Positions 7,563-15,743 of a stretch of 16,667 nucleotides of DNA are shown here, piece after piece. Both the position numbers and the translations under genes were made by a program. The notes beneath the pieces are model-generated. The model saw only the letters and a program-made list of their open reading frames with translations, made no database searches and was not told where the DNA came from. Location of the stretch: assembly GCA_964405335.1 (NCBI GenBank), contig CAYONP010000111.1, forward strand, positions 1 to 16,667. The letters run 5' to 3'. Each line of letters opens with the position of its first letter. The stretch's first letter is position 1. Source of the DNA: CAYONP01 sp964405335. GTDB lineage: Bacteria > Armatimonadota > UBA10988.

Positions 7563-8318
7563 CTACCCGCCGCGCTGGCGCAGCGCCTCATACAGCAGCG
7601 CGCCGGCGGCGACGGTGACGTTGAGCGAACTCGCCCCACCATGCACCGGTAGGCGGACCAGCTCGTCGGCAGCCTCTCGAGCCGACGGCGACAGGCCGTC
7701 GCTTTCATTGCCGACCAGAATCACCAGGTCACCGCGCAGGTCGGCCGACCAGGCCGTCCGTCCCGCGCGGGCCGAGGTGGCGACGAGGCGGTGGTCGTTC
7801 TGACGCAACGTGGCGGCCAGGTCGGCGCAGAGCAGCAGCGGCTGGCGGAGGATGCTGCCGGTGCTGCTGCGCACCGCGGCGCGGCTGTACGGGTCGGCCG
7901 AATCGTCGCTGAACACCACCGCCGCGCAGCCGGCGGCCTCGGCGGTACGGACCAGCACGCCGACGTTACGCGGGTCCTGGATCGACTCGCCGGCGAGCAC
8001 CAGCCCGCCGGCCGGCAGCGCGGCCAGCGGCGCGCGCCGCACCACGCCCACCGCGTCGAGCCGAGTCGAGTAGCCGGTGCCGATCAGCGTGGGCAGCAGC
8101 CGGGCGGGGATGGCGTAGGCCGCAACAGCCGGCAGGCGCTCCGCCTCGGGCTGATCGACCACGAACACGGCCAGCAGCACGCCGGCCGCCTCGGCCTGGG
8201 CGACCAGGCGGCTGCCCTCGACCAGGTAGCGGCCGGCCGCGGCGCGGGTGAGGCGGGTCGAGAGCGCCGCCGCCGCGGCGAAGGCGGGGTGGTCGGCGCT
8301 CTCGATGCGCTCGGTCAT
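7563..8318 (-). CDS. TrmH/SpoU-family RNA 2'-O-methyltransferase
   Basis: A 251-residue SPOUT-class methyltransferase that would transfer a methyl group from S-adenosylmethionine to a ribose 2'-OH in rRNA or tRNA. An N-terminal substrate-binding part (about 1-100, with GRYLVEGSRLVAQA) precedes the catalytic domain. Motif 1 is ESIQDPRNVGVLVRTAEAAG (111-130, with the conserved Asn118 and Arg124), motif 2 is ILVGNESDGLS (200-210), and motif 3 is SLNVTVAAGALLYEAL (231-246), which forms the knotted cofactor site. Length and motif spacing are normal. The ATG at 8318 shares one base with the secA stop (TGATG), which indicates translational coupling; the longer in-frame stretch upstream is only shadow of secA. 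The target (for example a 23S rRNA position as in RlmB/TsnR relatives) cannot be determined from sequence alone. Confidence 0.9.
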   Translation of the reverse strand: MTERIESADHPAFAAAAALSTRLTRAAAGRYLVEGSRLVAQAEAAGVLLAVFVVDQPEAERLPAVAAYAIPARLLPTLIGTGYSTRLDAVGVVRRAPLAALPAGGLVLAGESIQDPRNVGVLVRTAEAAGCAAVVFSDDSADPYSRAAVRSSTGSILRQPLLLCADLAATLRQNDHRLVATSARAGRTAWSADLRGDLVILVGNESDGLSPSAREAADELVRLPVHGGASSLNVTVAAGALLYEALRQRGG

Positions 8319-11300
8319 CAGACGCGCGCGGCGGTCTTGGCCTTGCGCTGCCGGCGTCGCTCGCGCCGCGCTTCGCGTTCGGCCCGCTGCTGCTGCTGCG
8401 CGCCGGTCAGCTCCTCGGCCTTGGCCGCCAGCTCGCGGACGTTCTCGTACTGCACGGCGATGCGCAGGCCGAGCCGGCCGCGCTGGTGCATCTCGACGAG
8501 CTGCCGCTCGGTGGTCTCGAACAGGCTGCCGATGACCGTCTCGCGGATACGGCCGAGCATGTTCTCGAACATCGTCCGCCCGTCGCGGCGGTAGGCGATG
8601 AACGGATCGGTCTGGCCATAACCGCGCAGGTTGATGCCCTCCTTGAGATAGTCCATCGCCTCGAGGTGGTTGCACCAGTTGGTGTCGATGGCGTCGAGCA
8701 TGACCCGCCGCTCGAGCTGCCGCGGCACGTCCTCGAGCGCGACCGCCTTGACGAACGCCCGCGGGTTGCCGGCGAAGTCCTCGTCGAGGCAGAGTTCGAG
8801 CCCGAGCCGCACCGTCCACTCGTCGAACTCGAACCGGTCGGGCGGCACGGCGCTCGGCCAGCGCCGCAGCACCTCGTCGGCCAGGCCGGTGAAGTCCGAG
8901 CCGTCGGCGTCGACCAGCTCGTCGACCAGCCGGGTCGCCTCGTCCTCGTCGGTCAGGCGCCCGAGCATCGCCACGCAGGCCTGCCGCCGCGCGGTGACGA
9001 GCGCCTCGCGGCTCCAGTCGCGCGAGCCGTCGGGCCAGCCGGCGCCGACCTGCTCGGTCAGGCGATCGAGGCTGGCCTGCTCGCGCAGGATGTCGCGCAG
9101 CGCCAGGGCGAGCTGGTGCCGCGTCGTCTCGCGGATGAACCGCGGTTCGTGCCCATCGAACGCCGCGAAGAGCACATCGCGGGCGTGGGTGCGCAGCTCG
9201 CGGGCATCCATCGCCCGCAACGACTCGGGCTCGAGCCGGCCGGCAATCGGCCACTGGCGTTCGAGCGCGGCGACAAACGCGGCCTGGTCCCACCGGTCGG
9301 CGGCGATGTCGGGGTTGCAGTGCTCGCGCTGCGCCTCCTCGACGGTCTGGCGCAGGCGGCGGCGCATCGTCTCGTAGCGGAAGGTGTCGAGCAGCAGGCG
9401 CGTCTCAACGCGCCCGGCCGCCTCGCTCAGCGTGGCCCGCACCTGCGCGGGCCGCAGGCCGCTCAGCTCGCTCTCGCGCAGGCCGAGCCGCCAGCGCGGC
9501 TCAATCGCCTCGACGATGGCCGCGGCGTCGACCTGCTCGCCGGCGAGGTGCCGCGAGCAGGCGACGGCGACATCGTTGTCCAGCCGCATCCGCGAGGTCT
9601 CGACCAGGAACGCCTCACCACCGGCGCGACAGGCCTCGACGCAGGCGGCAATCAGCGCCTCGCGCAGCTCGCGGTAGGGCATCTGGGCATAGGCGTTGGC
9701 GTCCAGCTCGTCCATCGGCCAGCGGCGAGCCAGTTCGCGGCAGACCAGGCGCAGGCTGCAGTGCCGGGCCAGCGCGCGATCGATGCGGCCCGAGAGCCAC
9801 TGCTGCACCGGCTCCTCGCCAAACTGCGAGACCGCCTGCGGCTCGCGCTCCTCGGCCATGGCCCGGAGCACCGCGGCCAGCTCGTCGCGGCTCACCGCCG
9901 CGGCAATCGCCGCCGCGTCGGGCGCCTGGCCGAGCCAGCCGTCGGCCAGCGTGGCGGCGACCTTGGCCAGGTCCCACCGGCCGGTCTCGCGGTCGATCGC
10001 CCCCGCCGCGGCCACCGCCGCCTGTTCCAGCGCCGCGGCGGCCGCCTCGCCGACCACCAGGCCGGCGCCGCTCGAGCCAAGCCGCTGCGCGCCGGCGGCG
10101 ACCAGGGCCGCGCTCAGGCCCGGCCGGTCGAGCCCCTTGAAGTGCGTCGGACCCAGCGGCTCGGCCAACTGCCAGCGCCGGTCGAGCGCGCTGCAGACCT
10201 GCGACAGCACCCACGGGCCCGGGTCGCGGTCGGCCGGCCAGTAGCGGTCGAGCGCCTCGCTGACGGTCCGCGCAATCCAGCGCTCGACCGCCGCGGCGAG
10301 GAAGCTCTCGAGCCCCGCATCGACGGCCCCCACCGCCGCGGCGACCAGGCCGTCGACGACCGTCTTCTCGTCGGCGCCGCGCAGCTTCTGCAGATTGATC
10401 TCGGCCAGCGGCCAGTAGCCGCCGAGCAGCTCGGCCAGGCCCTGCGGCCGGCGCTCGACCGGCAGCAGCTCGCGCACCGTCCGCTCGGCATGAGCGGCCA
10501 CCGCGCGGCGGACCACCGCCGCGTCGCGCACCGACACCGTGGCCGCCGCCGTCGCGATGGGGCCGGTCAGCGCGGCGCGCAACACCCGGCCGGCGAGTTC
10601 GGCCGCGTCGCGGCCCAGGCCGCGCGGCAGCGCCTGGCTGAATGCGGCGGCGAGTTCGGTCCAGTGCCACTCATCGGCCGCGCCGGCGGCCAGGACGGCC
10701 AGGTCGAGTTCGTCGGCGCTCTGGCGCAGGTGCGAGAAGACCACCCGCCGGCGCAGCGAGCCGTCGGCGCCGAGCAGCAGCTTGCGCAGGTGGTCGAGCA
10801 GCTCGCGGTAGGGCAGGCCGCGCAGCGCCGCCGCCGAGACGCCGCCCTCGGGCGCGGCCCAGCGGCCGAGCAGCGACTCGACCAGGTCGCCCGTGTTGTA
10901 GGTCCGGCGCAGCACGTCGTCGACGCTGTCGGCGATGCGCCGCTCGGTCGCCGCCTGGTGCAGCGCCTGCTCGGCCTCGCTCAGGTGCGGCTCAATCAGC
11001 TCGCCCACCTTGACCTCGACATCGCCGCCGCCGGCGCGCAGGAGCGACCGGACGTCGGCCAGCTCGGCCGGCTGGAAGGCGCCGGGGATGCCCCACGCGT
11101 GGCCTAGCGCGTCGCAGGCACGGGCCAGGCTGTAGTGCGTGGCCTGCCAGCCATCGAGCTGCTGGCTGAACCGGTGGCGGGCCGTCTCGCGGACGAACCG
11201 CCGCTCCTCGCGCTGATAGGCCAGGCGCGCCTGGTCGTAGAGATGGTCACGCAGCGCCTCGCGGCCGACGTCGCCGGCGGCGTAGGCGTCGATCGGCTCG

Positions 11301-14300
11301 GCCGGCCGCCAGCGCGCCGCCAGATCCTCTTCGAGCGCCTCGAGGTCCCACTCGGCGCGCCGCCGGTCGGCCGGGCAGTGGACCGCGAGGGCCTCGTCCA
11401 GCCCGGTCTCGAGCAGGTTGGCGACGAGCCGGCGGATGAACCGCCAGACCTCGGCGCCGGCGGCCTCGAGCAGCAGCTCACCGAGCTTCTTGCCCAGCTC
11501 GCGGTAAGGCCAGGCCTTGAGCTTGGTCGCCCGCACCGCGTCGGTGTCGATCGGCCAGGCGGCCGCGACGGTGTGCGACAGCGTGCGCAGGTCGTACCAG
11601 GTGGTCAGCGCCTGGTCCAGGCTGAGCCGCAGGTGCTGCGCCAGGCAGTCGAGCACGAACCGCCGGCGGAAGGCCTCGAAACCCGGTTCGAGCACCTCGC
11701 CGAGCAGGCCGCGGACCTCCTCGGGCTCGACCGCGGCCAGCTCCCTGGTCGACAGCGGGGTGTCGGGCTGGAGCCGCTCGTTCAGCGTGGCGCAGAGCCG
11801 CTCGAGGCTGAAGTGCTCGGCCACCTGCGCGCGCACCGCGCGGCCGAACTCGGCCAGCCAGTCGGGGTCCTCCTCGAGCTCCTCGCGGGCCGTGGCGACC
11901 AGCGCCTGGGTCAGCTCGTCGGCGGTCCGCAGGCCTTCGTAGCGGCTGGTCTCGAACGCGCCGGGGAGCTGGAACTCCTGGATCAGGCGCGTGCACACGG
12001 TGTGGATGCTCAGATGCTCGGCCAGCGCCTGGTCGATCACGCCGTCGAACCGCTGCCGCGCCGTGTCGTCGACGAACCGCTGGCCGCGGCTGCGCACCTC
12101 GGCGCGGGTCTGGCCGATGATCTCCTGCCGCTGCTCGGCCGTCGGCAGGCGCTCGAGCTGCCAGGCGTCGAGCGCCGTGCCGAGCGCCCAGTCGCGGGTC
12201 AGGTTGGCGATCACCCGCTGCAGGTCGCCATACTCGAGACTCTCCTCGTCCTCCTCCTCGCCGCCGCCCGCCGAGACATGCCGGTGGGCCTCGGCCGCCG
12301 CCTGCGCCACGGTCGCCTCGACCGCCTCGAGAATCACCGTCTCGCGCGGCAGGCCGCGGTGCTCGGCGACACGCTCGAGAAAGGCCCAGCGCTCCTGCTC
12401 GAGCGACTGGGTGGCCATCCGCTCGAGCCGATCGACAATCACCCCGTAGTTCGCCGCGGCCAGCCGCTCGGCATCGAGCTCCTCGCCCAGCGGCCAGAGC
12501 GCGCCGACCTCGGCGACCAGCCGGTCGAGGTCGCAGGTCGCCGGCACCGCCGCGGCAACCGTCTGCTCCATCTGGTGGCGCAGCGCCTCACCGACGAAAC
12601 CCCAGCCCTTCGCCTCGACCTCGGCGACCGCCGACTCGGGCGAGGTCGCCTTGACCGGCCAGAGCCCCGCGAGCCGCCCGGCCTGTGCGTCGTGGCCGAC
12701 GCGATCACGCACGAGCTGGAGGATGAACCGCCGCGGCGCGCGTTCGAGCGACTCGCGGGCGAGCTGGAACAGCGTCTCGGGCACCCGGCCGTCGGGCACG
12801 TTCTCAAGCCCCGAGGGCAGCACCTCGCGCAGCGGCCAGAGGGTGGTCAGCACGGCGCAGACGGCGTTGCGGTCGCTGAGCTGCTGCAGCGTCTCGTGGA
12901 TGCTGGCCTGCAGCTCGAACTCGACCACGGCGCGGATGAAGTCGCTCTCCTTCTCGTCATAGGCCCGCTCGGCCGCCGCCTTGAGCTTGTCTTCGAGCCG
13001 CTCGCGGCCGAGGTGGAGCAGCGACTCGTAGCGAAGCTGGTCCTTGAGCGCGAATCGCCCGTTGAGCTGCGTCCACAGCTCCGCGGTGTCCCACTCCTCC
13101 GGCTCGGCCTCGGGCGGCGCGTGGATGGCCATCTGCTCGGTCACCAGGTCGCCCATCATCGAGTTGACCGTCTCGCGCAGGTCGTAGCCCTCGAGGATCC
13201 GCCGCCGCTCGCCGTAGATGTGCTTCCGCTGCACGTTCATCACGTCGTCGTAGCGGAGGGTGTTCTTGCGGATCTCGAAGTTCCGCGCCTCGACCTTCCG
13301 CTGCGCGTTGCCGATCGACTTGCTGATCAGCTTCGCCTCGACCGGCTGCTCGTCCGGCCACTGGTTCTGCAGCATCTTGAACCGCTCGGGGGCGAACAGC
13401 CGCATCAGCTCGTCTTCGAGACTGACATAGAACCGCGCCGCGCCAGGATCGCCCTGGCGGCCCGAGCGACCGCGCAACTGGTTGTCGATCCGCCGGCTCT
13501 CGTGCCGCTCGGTGCCCAGAATCGAGAGCCCGCCGGCGGCAATCACGTCCTTCTGCTCGGACTGCCAGGCGGCGCGAATCTGCGCCACCTCGGCGAGCAC
13601 CGCGCGGGGCAGCCCGCCCTCCTCGGCCGCCTGCCGCGCGGCCAGGTCCGCATCGCCCTTCAGCGCCGCGTTGATGAACAGCGTCGCGCTGAGGCTCTTC
13701 GGATCGATCCCACGCAGGTAGAGCATCTCCTCGATGTCGGGCTCGGGATTGCCGCCGAGCACGATGTCCGTGCCGCGACCAGCCATGTTGGTGGCAATCG
13801 TCACCGCGCCGAGCCGGCCGGCCTGGGCGACAATCTGCGCCTCGCGCTCGTGGTGCCGCGCGTTGAGCACCTCGTGCGGCACGCCGTGGTCAATCACCTC
13901 CTGCAGCGCGGCCTGCGTCTCGGCCGTGTCGGGCACGTCGAGGAAGTGCAGCACCCGGCTGCGCACCTCGGGCTTGCGCAGGTCGCCGTCGACCGAGAGC
14001 AGGGCCAGGAGCTCGTCGATCTCCCGCTGGCGCAGGTCCTCGAGCGGCACCGTCGAGCGCGGCCGCACCTCGGCCAGCGCACGCTTGTCGAGCCGCTTCT
14101 CGTTCTCGATGATGTGCCACTGCAGCAGCATCAACTGCAACTGCATGCGGACCGCCTCGGGCGTCAGCCGCGAGCTGATCTGCTCGGAGGTCTCGACCGA
14201 CCGCGTACCGACCAGCACCGGCTGGCGCCGGCAGTAAAGCTGGACAATCTCGCAGCAGATGCCGCGCGTCTTCCACTCGACGTTCTTGTACACCACGTCG

Positions 14301-15685
14301 TCGTGGTCGCGGCGGATCATCGGCTTGTTGGTCGGCACCACCACCACGTGCATGTCGTAGATGTCGACGAACTCGGCCTCCTCGGTCTTGGCCGTGCCGG
14401 TCATTCCGGCCAGCCGGTGATACATCAGGAAGAAGTTCTGGTAGGTCACCGTCGCGACGGTCTGCTGCTCGTCCTGAATAACCACCCGCTCCTTGGCCTC
14501 AATCGCCTGGTGCAGGCCGTCGGACCAGCGCCGGCCCGGCTGCGGCCGGCCGGTGAACGAGTCGACGATGACCACCCCCGGCACGCCGCCCTCGGCCGGA
14601 CCGACGATGTAGTCGACGTCGCGTTTGTAGCAGAAGTTGGCCTTCAGCGCCGCTGACACGAGGTGCATCTCCTCGATGTGCGCGCTGTCGTTCAGGTTGT
14701 CGATGCCCAGCGCAATCTCGACCTTGCGCTGGCCGTCCTCGCTCAGCACCGCGTTCTTCGCCTTCTCGTCGACGTAGAAGTCGTTGGTGATCTCCTTGCT
14801 CTCCTCGTCCTGCTCGCCCGGCGTCAGCCGCGAGACCACCTCCTGCACCTTGCGGTACGACTCGGCCGGCTTGCCGCGCGCCGCGGAGATGATCAGCGGC
14901 ACCCGCGCCTCGTCGACCAGAATCGAATCGACCTCGTCGATGATCGCGTAGTGCAGCTCGCGGATGACCAACTGCTCGGGACGGAACGAACGCCAGTTGT
15001 CACGCAGGTAGTCGAACCCGATCTCGTGGTTGGTGATGTAAGTGATGTCCGCCGCATAGGCCCGCTGCCGTTCCTGCGGCGTCAGGTCGTGCTGGATCAC
15101 CCCGACGGTCAAGCCCAGGTAACGATAGATCTTGCCCATCCACTCGGCGTCGCGGCGGGCCAGATAATCGTTGACCGTGACCAGGTGCGCGCCGCGGCCG
15201 GCCAGCGCGTGGAGCACCAGCGGCAGCGTGGCGGTGAGCGTCTTGCCATCGCCGGTCTTCATCTCGGCGATGCGGCCCTCGTGCAGCACGATGCCGCCGA
15301 GCAACTGGACGTCGAAGTGGCGCATCGAAAGCGTCCGCTTGGCCGCCTCGCGAACCGCCGCGAAGACCTCGGGCAGGTGCTCGTCGAGCACCTCCTTCTC
15401 GGCGGCGATCAGCGCGTCGACGCGCCGCTGTCGCGCATCGCTGTCGGCCGGCGGCGGCTCGAGCGCCTGCTCGGCCAGGACCCGCTCGCGCGCGGTCTCG
15501 ACCCGGCTGGTGATCTTGCGCAGGCGGTCTTTCAGGTCCTGTTGGCTGAGCTGCTCGAACTCGGGTTCGAGCGCGTTGATCTGGTCGACCTGCGGCTGGA
15601 TCGAGCGCAGGTACCGCTCGTTGGCGTCGACGACCGACCAGACACGTTGCAGGAGTCCCCGGCGGGGCTCGGAGTCGTTGGGCAT
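8318..15685 (-). CDS. secA: Giant SecA preprotein translocase ATPase with expanded wing/scaffold repeats
   Basis: A 2455-residue SecA, the motor that pushes preproteins through SecYEG. Typical SecAs have 800-1200 residues. NBD1 has the Walker A EMKTGDGKT (141-149, Lys148; Asp146 where Glu is usual) and DEVDS (250-254). The preprotein crosslinking domain follows (about 270-425). NBD2 has TATNMAGRGTDIVLGG-like and NQLRGRSGRQGDPGAARF motifs (735-752), plus an extra segment of about 90 residues at 509-600. The scaffold helix begins at about 812 (YDDVMNVQRKHIYGERR). From 865 to 2324 the helical wing/scaffold region is a tandem array of diverged repeats, after which normal SecA resumes (AIDTNWCNHLEAMDYLKEGI, 2332-2351). 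The tail is Arg/Lys-rich with no SEC-C zinc motif. The ATG at 15685 follows GGGGAG. The gene is second in an operon, and the reading frame is intact throughout, which argues against an assembly artefact. Confidence 0.92.
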   Translation of the reverse strand: MPNDSEPRRGLLQRVWSVVDANERYLRSIQPQVDQINALEPEFEQLSQQDLKDRLRKITSRVETARERVLAEQALEPPPADSDARQRRVDALIAAEKEVLDEHLPEVFAAVREAAKRTLSMRHFDVQLLGGIVLHEGRIAEMKTGDGKTLTATLPLVLHALAGRGAHLVTVNDYLARRDAEWMGKIYRYLGLTVGVIQHDLTPQERQRAYAADITYITNHEIGFDYLRDNWRSFRPEQLVIRELHYAIIDEVDSILVDEARVPLIISAARGKPAESYRKVQEVVSRLTPGEQDEESKEITNDFYVDEKAKNAVLSEDGQRKVEIALGIDNLNDSAHIEEMHLVSAALKANFCYKRDVDYIVGPAEGGVPGVVIVDSFTGRPQPGRRWSDGLHQAIEAKERVVIQDEQQTVATVTYQNFFLMYHRLAGMTGTAKTEEAEFVDIYDMHVVVVPTNKPMIRRDHDDVVYKNVEWKTRGICCEIVQLYCRRQPVLVGTRSVETSEQISSRLTPEAVRMQLQLMLLQWHIIENEKRLDKRALAEVRPRSTVPLEDLRQREIDELLALLSVDGDLRKPEVRSRVLHFLDVPDTAETQAALQEVIDHGVPHEVLNARHHEREAQIVAQAGRLGAVTIATNMAGRGTDIVLGGNPEPDIEEMLYLRGIDPKSLSATLFINAALKGDADLAARQAAEEGGLPRAVLAEVAQIRAAWQSEQKDVIAAGGLSILGTERHESRRIDNQLRGRSGRQGDPGAARFYVSLEDELMRLFAPERFKMLQNQWPDEQPVEAKLISKSIGNAQRKVEARNFEIRKNTLRYDDVMNVQRKHIYGERRRILEGYDLRETVNSMMGDLVTEQMAIHAPPEAEPEEWDTAELWTQLNGRFALKDQLRYESLLHLGRERLEDKLKAAAERAYDEKESDFIRAVVEFELQASIHETLQQLSDRNAVCAVLTTLWPLREVLPSGLENVPDGRVPETLFQLARESLERAPRRFILQLVRDRVGHDAQAGRLAGLWPVKATSPESAVAEVEAKGWGFVGEALRHQMEQTVAAAVPATCDLDRLVAEVGALWPLGEELDAERLAAANYGVIVDRLERMATQSLEQERWAFLERVAEHRGLPRETVILEAVEATVAQAAAEAHRHVSAGGGEEEDEESLEYGDLQRVIANLTRDWALGTALDAWQLERLPTAEQRQEIIGQTRAEVRSRGQRFVDDTARQRFDGVIDQALAEHLSIHTVCTRLIQEFQLPGAFETSRYEGLRTADELTQALVATAREELEEDPDWLAEFGRAVRAQVAEHFSLERLCATLNERLQPDTPLSTRELAAVEPEEVRGLLGEVLEPGFEAFRRRFVLDCLAQHLRLSLDQALTTWYDLRTLSHTVAAAWPIDTDAVRATKLKAWPYRELGKKLGELLLEAAGAEVWRFIRRLVANLLETGLDEALAVHCPADRRRAEWDLEALEEDLAARWRPAEPIDAYAAGDVGREALRDHLYDQARLAYQREERRFVRETARHRFSQQLDGWQATHYSLARACDALGHAWGIPGAFQPAELADVRSLLRAGGGDVEVKVGELIEPHLSEAEQALHQAATERRIADSVDDVLRRTYNTGDLVESLLGRWAAPEGGVSAAALRGLPYRELLDHLRKLLLGADGSLRRRVVFSHLRQSADELDLAVLAAGAADEWHWTELAAAFSQALPRGLGRDAAELAGRVLRAALTGPIATAAATVSVRDAAVVRRAVAAHAERTVRELLPVERRPQGLAELLGGYWPLAEINLQKLRGADEKTVVDGLVAAAVGAVDAGLESFLAAAVERWIARTVSEALDRYWPADRDPGPWVLSQVCSALDRRWQLAEPLGPTHFKGLDRPGLSAALVAAGAQRLGSSGAGLVVGEAAAAALEQAAVAAAGAIDRETGRWDLAKVAATLADGWLGQAPDAAAIAAAVSRDELAAVLRAMAEEREPQAVSQFGEEPVQQWLSGRIDRALARHCSLRLVCRELARRWPMDELDANAYAQMPYRELREALIAACVEACRAGGEAFLVETSRMRLDNDVAVACSRHLAGEQVDAAAIVEAIEPRWRLGLRESELSGLRPAQVRATLSEAAGRVETRLLLDTFRYETMRRRLRQTVEEAQREHCNPDIAADRWDQAAFVAALERQWPIAGRLEPESLRAMDARELRTHARDVLFAAFDGHEPRFIRETTRHQLALALRDILREQASLDRLTEQVGAGWPDGSRDWSREALVTARRQACVAMLGRLTDEDEATRLVDELVDADGSDFTGLADEVLRRWPSAVPPDRFEFDEWTVRLGLELCLDEDFAGNPRAFVKAVALEDVPRQLERRVMLDAIDTNWCNHLEAMDYLKEGINLRGYGQTDPFIAYRRDGRTMFENMLGRIRETVIGSLFETTERQLVEMHQRGRLGLRIAVQYENVRELAAKAEELTGAQQQQRAEREARRERRRQRKAKTAARV
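8714..13093 (-). repeat. About 20 diverged tandem units within SecA (helical wing/scaffold duplication)
   Basis: The units are protein-level repeats. A landmark aromatic or Leu in an LxxxWPL-like motif occurs at SecA residues 878, 950, 1009, 1064, 1166, 1238, 1305, 1377, 1459, 1531, 1609, 1686, 1758, 1838, 1917, 1989, 2065, 2145, 2217 and 2276. From 1166 on, the spacing is nearly always 67-82. Each unit also has an L..mp.rEL..L segment, an E..Fi.E..R..L helix and a D-x-A-L-A-x-H-x-S-L motif, seen at 1218-1227, 1430-1436, 1511-1520 and 1969-1978. This last motif resembles the native SecA ID-x5-HL at 2333-2341. The first unit coincides with the native wing domain. Units 2-4 are irregular, and an acidic stretch (EEEDEE) interrupts the array near residue 1143. 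Confidence 0.85.
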
Positions 15686-15689
15686 GATG

Positions 15690-15743
15690 CTCCCCGGAAC
15701 AGCAGGTGCGCCGCACGGCGTGCGGTCAGAGTGCGGTTCCGGG
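15690..15743 (-). promoter_or_regulatory. Possible mRNA stem that masks the secA ribosome-binding site
   Basis: In the minus-strand mRNA, CCCGGAAC (15736-15743, the Pro-Gly-Thr codons at the end of the upstream gene) is perfectly complementary to GTTCCGGG (15693-15700). The latter runs into the secA Shine-Dalgarno GGGGAG (15690-15695). Inside the loop is a second perfect hairpin, CCGCAC-GCC-GTGCGG (15711-15725), directly after the upstream stop codon. There is no U-run, so a terminator is unlikely. A ribosome positioned over the last codons of the upstream gene would open the outer stem. Folding energy was not computed. Confidence 0.5.

Noticed and set aside
6011..7708. 565-residue minus-strand open frame opposite the receptor C-terminal half
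   Set aside because: It is antisense to clear FGE and LGFP motifs and runs out of frame through the methyltransferase gene.
7563..9293. Long upstream extension of the methyltransferase frame
   Set aside because: The part above 8318 is out-of-frame SecA sequence. The ATG at 8318 overlaps the secA stop and begins a full-length TrmH-family protein.
8714..13093. SecA repeat array as an assembly artefact or a nucleotide tandem repeat
   Set aside because: The units are strongly diverged at DNA level and stay in one open frame over 4.4 kb, which collapse or chimera errors would not give.
11135..14656. 1173-residue open frame on the plus strand opposite secA
   Set aside because: It lies entirely antisense to clear SecA coding sequence, has Leu/Arg/Gly/Gln-biased shadow composition and matches no family I recognise. 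Long antisense frames are expected at this GC content.
15711..15725. Hairpin after the small gene as a rho-independent terminator
   Set aside because: There is no U-run after the CCGCAC/GTGCGG stem, and secA needs read-through from the only promoter found.
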